From Sphacelaria rigidula (lineage: Eukaryota > Phaeophyceae > Sphacelariales): a DNA stretch of 21,012 bases. Position 1 is the first letter of the stretch. Each line of letters begins with the position of its first letter. Both the position numbers and the translations under genes were made by a program. The stretch spans positions 1 to 21,012 of the forward strand of contig CAXNAA020000474.1 in assembly GCA_964200075.2 (NCBI GenBank). The letters are read 5' to 3'. The notes beneath the pieces are model-generated. The model saw nothing but the letters and a program-made list of their open reading frames with translations. It did not search any database and was not told where the DNA came from. Below, piece by piece: positions 17,576 through 21,012 of the stretch.

Positions 17576-18811
17576 GCGTGATCGCGTTTGGACCGGAATG
17601 TATCGCAACGCGAGTAGTAAAAGTGGCCGGATCGACAGACACTTTACCGCCGACAAGATCCGGACCGTGTTCCGGCAAGGTAAACTGGTCAGGATCAGCG
17701 GGACTGACAGCAAAAACGCACGGCGGGTGATCCGCCGGTGGGTCAGATGTCTCACCAGAGAAGGTGGTAGACGGTACATTATTTCCAGGTGTGACACGGT
17801 CATTGGCGATTTCGTAAATTATCGTCTTGGGTTGACAGGGATCACCGTCGAAGGGGGATCCAGAATCTGCGGGGCTGGAGTCGTCAGTTGGAGAACTAGT
17901 GCCGTCAGAATTATGTGATTTTGTTTCTTCCGGGATACTTGATAGAGCCGTCGAACTCGAAGTCGTCGCATTTTGGAGAGATTGAAGTCGAGGATTTCCG
18001 CTCGAAAGAGGTTTTGATGCGCGCGCGTCCTTGGGGGCATGCTTACGGGGCTTTCTCTTTCGCCGTGACAAAGGTCGGGGAACTTCCAAAACAATTTGGG
18101 ATCAAACCACAACTGCGTCCAGTTGCGTGGATGGGGTCAGCATCGGGGCGTGACGGAGCGAAACGTATGGGCTGCTTTCCGTAGTCATGCTTGGCTGTCG
18201 GGGGATAGCCGAAGATATGTTGGGGCGGTTGTTAGTAAAACCGGCCGAAGGTAGGTCCGTGCGTGTTGAGAATCGCGGGGAAGGAGCTCGATCTAACTGA
18301 TTGGGAATTTCATGATCCGATGTGGTCAAGTTCAGATCAGCAACACTTGGGTCAGCTGAAAAAGGCTTGCTACTACCTGTGCGTGCGGTTGCTGAGGGAA
18401 GCCTTTGCCTCAGGGACTGGCGGTTGGTCTTCCCACACCTCAGACTCATACTCGGCACTGAAGGACAAAGTTCAAAGCCGGGTGTAGGTCTGAGTCGCGG
18501 GGTGACACAACTGTTACCGGTGTGTGGAGGGGTGAAGACGGGGGTCGATGTGAACGGCCGTCAGATGCACTCCTGCATAGTGCCGGGGGAGCCGGATGGA
18601 CAATCTTAGTCGCGGGCTCCGCGGGCTGTTTTGAAAACTGTGTGGAGGTTCGAGACGGAGGTCGATATGAACGGCCGTCAGTTACGCTCCTGGATAGTGC
18701 CGGGGGAGTCGAGTGAGCAATTTTTGACACCGACTCCGCGGGCTGTGTTGAGAAAGTCTTCGCTCGTGCTATCGGCGGCGTGGAAGACCGAAGAACGCCG
18801 GCGTCGGCACG
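17576..18811 (-). pseudogene. Pro/Ser-rich spacer between gag and protease
   Basis: After the gag TGA (18814-18812) the same frame stays open to 18446, then passes by frameshift to 18458-18102 and on to 18089-17511. The peptide is rich in Pro, Ser, Thr and Arg and has no fold that I recognise. At 18756-18522 two DNA units of about 117-118 bp encode repeats of about 39 residues, each with PPAL-RS-DGRS-RPP. A third, partial unit precedes them (TFSTQPAES). A basic stretch (RRKRKPRKHAPK) lies near 18070. A disordered linker of this kind is plausible before the protease. Its function is unknown. Confidence 0.7.
18522..18756. repeat. Two-copy repeat of about 118 bp in the gag-pol spacer
   Basis: Units 18522-18639 and 18640-18756 share GTGTGGAGG, GGTCGATATGAACGGCCGTC-like, ATAGTGCCGGGGGAG and GACTCCGCGGGCTGT-like words at about 80% identity. 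On the minus strand both units read in the same frame, giving a 39-residue Pro/Ser/Arg repeat, so the repeat probably arose while the frame was under selection. A remnant of a third unit lies to the right. Confidence 0.8.
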
Positions 18812-20120
18812 TCATGGATCTAAGTGATCCGTAGTGAAGGTACCAGGGTTTCTGGTGTTGGGATTAGAGCTTTGTGTCGGTCCCGTCCGCTGGTGTCTAT
18901 CAGCGGAACGTTTGTTGTCGCGAGAATATTTATCGTTCTGGCGAGGGCTTCCGTGATCGGTGTTGTTTGGGCGACCGCGATTAGAGCTTTTGTTGCCACG
19001 TTGGTTCGAATTGTTACGGTAAATTTGATTAGGTGGACGGTAGTCGCGCATGCGTTTTTGCCATCGGTGCCACGCGGGTTCATTGTCCTGCAATTCAAGG
19101 TTCATGAGATCAAAGGCATTGGTGCATGAACTGTCGCAGTCGCGCATGCTGTGGCCTTGAACACTACAGTTCATGCAACTGTTGGCATGGCTGCTGAAGG
19201 CATTGCGTCTAGCGGAAGACGAAAGAAGTGGGTTCCACAAATGGGGGTCATCGGTTATGAATGCCGTTGTTGAAGTCAAATGAACATTATCCCAAGTTTC
19301 CTCAGAAAACGGCCAACCATCAAAACTTGCGCTAAATGCATCTCTGGTACCCTGAACATGCATAACTGAACCGGCGACCCAGTCGGGGGTCCATGAAGCG
19401 CGAGATGATCTGCAGTTCCTGCCGCGAGCCCCTTGGGCATGAGCGGAGGGCACAACCGTAGGTTGTGAACGCACAGACGTAGAAGGCTTGCCACGTATGG
19501 CAGGCGGTAGATTACCCTCTTGGTGTACAAAAGCAGACCAGATAGTATCAACGGAGGCGTAAGGCGCCTCGCGATGCGCCAAGACACCCGGAAACAACGA
19601 CAGCATCAGAGCCGGATACTGTTGAGCAACGCTATTGCGAACGTAAGTCTGACACATTGCGTCACTCGGTCCGTTCTGGCGTCCGACACCCGTCGTACCT
19701 GAAACCAAAAGCTTAAATCCGCGGAGATAATACGCGAAGGGGACATCAGATGCGACGACAAAAGAACCCAGCCTCTGGATGGCACTGACCTGGTCACTTT
19801 TATCGAAGAGTCCGATCAAACGCCTTTCCAAATCAGAGAGTAATACTGGGCCTGTCTTCCCCTTGGCACGGTCCGGGTCCATCTCGGCGAGGAATCCGTC
19901 GAGAATCTGCGTTAAGGAAGCAGCGAGGTCGGGAGAGCGGCGGCTGATCGGTCGATGCATTGCTTTGTGCAAAGGAGTCTGCCAGCCCTCTACCCAGTCG
20001 GAATCTTCGAAACGTTGTGTGCCAGTCACATCCGCCAAGTGAAGGATATTACAAACAGTACGGTGGATGGACGTGATAAGGGCAGGAGTGAACTGGCCCG
20101 AATCTTCGTTATCCGCAGCA
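18812..20120 (-). pseudogene. Gag capsid/nucleocapsid region with CCHC zinc knuckle
   Basis: A 408-codon frame begins at a TTG at 20038, but the same frame is open upstream to about 20120 (TPALITSIHRTVCNILHL), so its real start is not here. Helical-looking capsid-type sequence (LTQILDGFLAEMD, DLERRLIGLFDKSDQVSAIQRLGSF, YYLRGFKLLVSG) is followed by CMNCSVQGHSMRDC at 19177-19136, a perfect C-X2-C-X4-H-X4-C nucleocapsid knuckle. The C-terminal 80 residues are rich in Arg, Asn, Ser and Gly and would bind RNA. The frame ends at TGA 18814-18812 and resumes coding character beyond it. A frameshift near 20125 separates it from the N-terminal part. Confidence 0.9.
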
Positions 20121-20994
20121 GGTGTGGTTTTGATGTGCCAGAGTTTTTCACATCCATCTGAATATACTGTCTCTGCATTGCAGCTACTCGGGCAGACTCA
20201 GCTCTATCGGAAGCTGCTTTTTTGCTAGCTTCGGAACATTCTTTGTCAGCCGCAGCCGTTGCTGAGGCGCGGGCAGCAGTAGAAGACAAAGGACGATCGG
20301 GTGTGTCCGTATCGGACAAACCAAAAATGCGGGCCGAAACATCAGCCAATTTAGGGGTCACTTGCCTGGGGGTCGCTGAACCCGAGGGAGGAAGGTCTGT
20401 ACAAGACGGGTTCCAGCCCGTTGCGGATAAACCGGAAGAGTTACCTCCGGGTTTCTTGCGGTGCGGTTTACGAGGCGGACGGTTCGGTCCGGAACCGCCC
20501 GAAGAGGATCCTCTATCGCCATGGCGGCGGCGTGAATTCCCTCCATCGTTGTCGTCGTCATCGCGCCTGTCATTATTTTTCTAGCCTCGGCAATTGGATG
20601 TTGCGGGAGTCCACCCATCGTCATCTTCGTCTACGTCGAAGGTGGCGCCGGGATGAGTATTGTAGGCGGCGCGAAGCGCCGCAAAAAGTTCGATGACCGC
20701 GGCAACGGAAGCTTGGTGTTCCTGGTGATTGCTAATGGTTGTTTGCAGAACCAGTTGGCCCAAGGTGAGCACCGGAACGCCCTCTTCGGGGATGAAGTTG
20801 TTCTGGTCGACATCAACCCCCACAGCATAAACCATTCGCTGTGAGATCAGGGCCCATGCGTCGCGGGAGCAATGAAGGTAATTCCGGCGTTGGAAGGGAT
20901 CCGTATAGGTGGCCACGGGACGAGAAAGCCACTCTCGTTCGTGGGACACTAAAGTCATCCTACGACAGGGGGGGGGGGAGGTATTTTGGGCCAT
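20026..20994 (-). pseudogene. Gag N-terminal region, split by an in-frame TAG
   Basis: The frame runs from an ATG at 20994 to TGA 20028-20026, with one in-frame TAG at 20583-20581. The first 14 or so residues are encoded by the family E element, so that ATG is not the original start. Next come ordinary globular sequence (WALISQRMVYAVGVDVDQNN), an acidic patch (FDVDEDDDGW) just before the TAG, then a basic and Gly-rich tract (NRPPRKPHRKKPGG) and an Ala/Ser-rich helix (AARASATAAADKECSEASKK). It continues into the capsid frame by a shift near 20125. It is assigned to gag by position and strand, not by a hallmark motif. Confidence 0.7.
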
Positions 20995-21012
20995 TTGTTG
21001 CTCGAAATTTCG
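20953..21012. mobile_element. TIR element, family E, copy 3 (end only, inverted)
   Basis: Positions 20953-20966 read AGTCATCCTACGAC and are followed by a G-run of about 12, then GTATTTTGGGCCA. This is the reverse complement of the right end of copy 1, with a few differences. Only the terminal 60 bp are inside the window, so length and far end are unknown. It is inverted with respect to copies 1 and 2 and overlaps the first codons of the gag frame. Confidence 0.85.

Larger units (their letters stand above)
12050..21012 (-). mobile_element. Decayed Ty3/gypsy-type LTR retrotransposon (partial)
   Basis: On the minus strand the domains run gag with a CCHC knuckle, spacer, aspartic protease, reverse transcriptase, RNase H, integrase, chromodomain-like tail. 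This order, with integrase after RNase H, defines the Metaviridae. The internal region covers about 9 kb. At least six stops and five or more frameshifts are visible, so it cannot make a working polyprotein. One TIR element is inserted in RNase H and another replaces the sequence upstream of gag at the right edge. The 5' LTR and primer-binding site lie beyond the window if they exist. No 3' LTR could be recognised. Its outer limits are therefore estimates. Confidence 0.96.

Noticed and set aside
12330-20994. Numerous plus-strand ORFs across the retroelement.
   Set aside because: They are antisense shadows of gag and pol and carry no motifs of their own.
11500-21012. The family E copies as the LTRs of the retroelement.
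   Set aside because: LTRs are direct repeats, but copies 1 and 3 are inverted. The element has terminal inverted repeats, lacks TG...CA ends, and a third copy interrupts RNase H.

Overview
The window looks like transposon-rich, non-genic DNA from a nuclear eukaryotic genome. I see no convincing intact host gene, no operon-like organisation, no rRNA gene and no functional tRNA. The main feature is a decayed Ty3/gypsy-type LTR retrotransposon with a chromodomain-like integrase tail. Around it are several foldback (hairpin) elements, two tRNA-derived SINE-like sequences and a degenerate tandem-repeat array. This mix would suit a repeat-rich alga or another protist. A red alga or stramenopile is my guess, but the sequence does not prove either.

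Layout. Positions 1-171 are a hairpin element with about 64-bp arms and a C-run in its loop. Positions 172-5940 are mostly featureless. They hold three purine-rich blocks, a 24-bp direct duplication and one weak minus-strand ORF (3321-3656). Positions 5950-7960 are a higher-order array: a block of about 710-840 bp seen three times, alternating with sub-repeats of about 112 bp. Positions 8285-10550 are a cluster of small elements: a plus-strand SINE-like sequence, three separate foldback elements (8864-8979, 9359-9966, 10039-10148) and a minus-strand SINE-like sequence with a GATCT-type tail. Positions 11380-11940 hold short tandem repeats and one copy of a terminal-inverted-repeat element of about 250 bp.

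From about 12050 to the right edge the minus strand carries the retrotransposon in the order gag (with a CCHC knuckle), Pro/Ser-rich spacer, aspartic protease, reverse transcriptase, RNase H, integrase (HHCC, D-D35E, GPY/F-like), chromodomain-like tail. PR-RT-RH-IN is the Ty3/gypsy (Metaviridae) order. The element is dead: stops and frameshifts break almost every domain, the protease DTG/DSG triad reads DND, and a 235-bp terminal-inverted-repeat element sits inside RNase H. The 5' LTR and primer-binding site would lie beyond the right edge. No 3' LTR can be defined without them.

The same terminal-inverted-repeat family (ends with a core of about CTACGATAG followed by a long G-run) occurs three times: left of the retroelement (11500-11752), inside RNase H (15269-15507) and at the right edge, inverted (20953 to beyond the window). 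Its repeated association with this one retroelement, and the nested palindromes in the long foldback element, are the most unusual things here.
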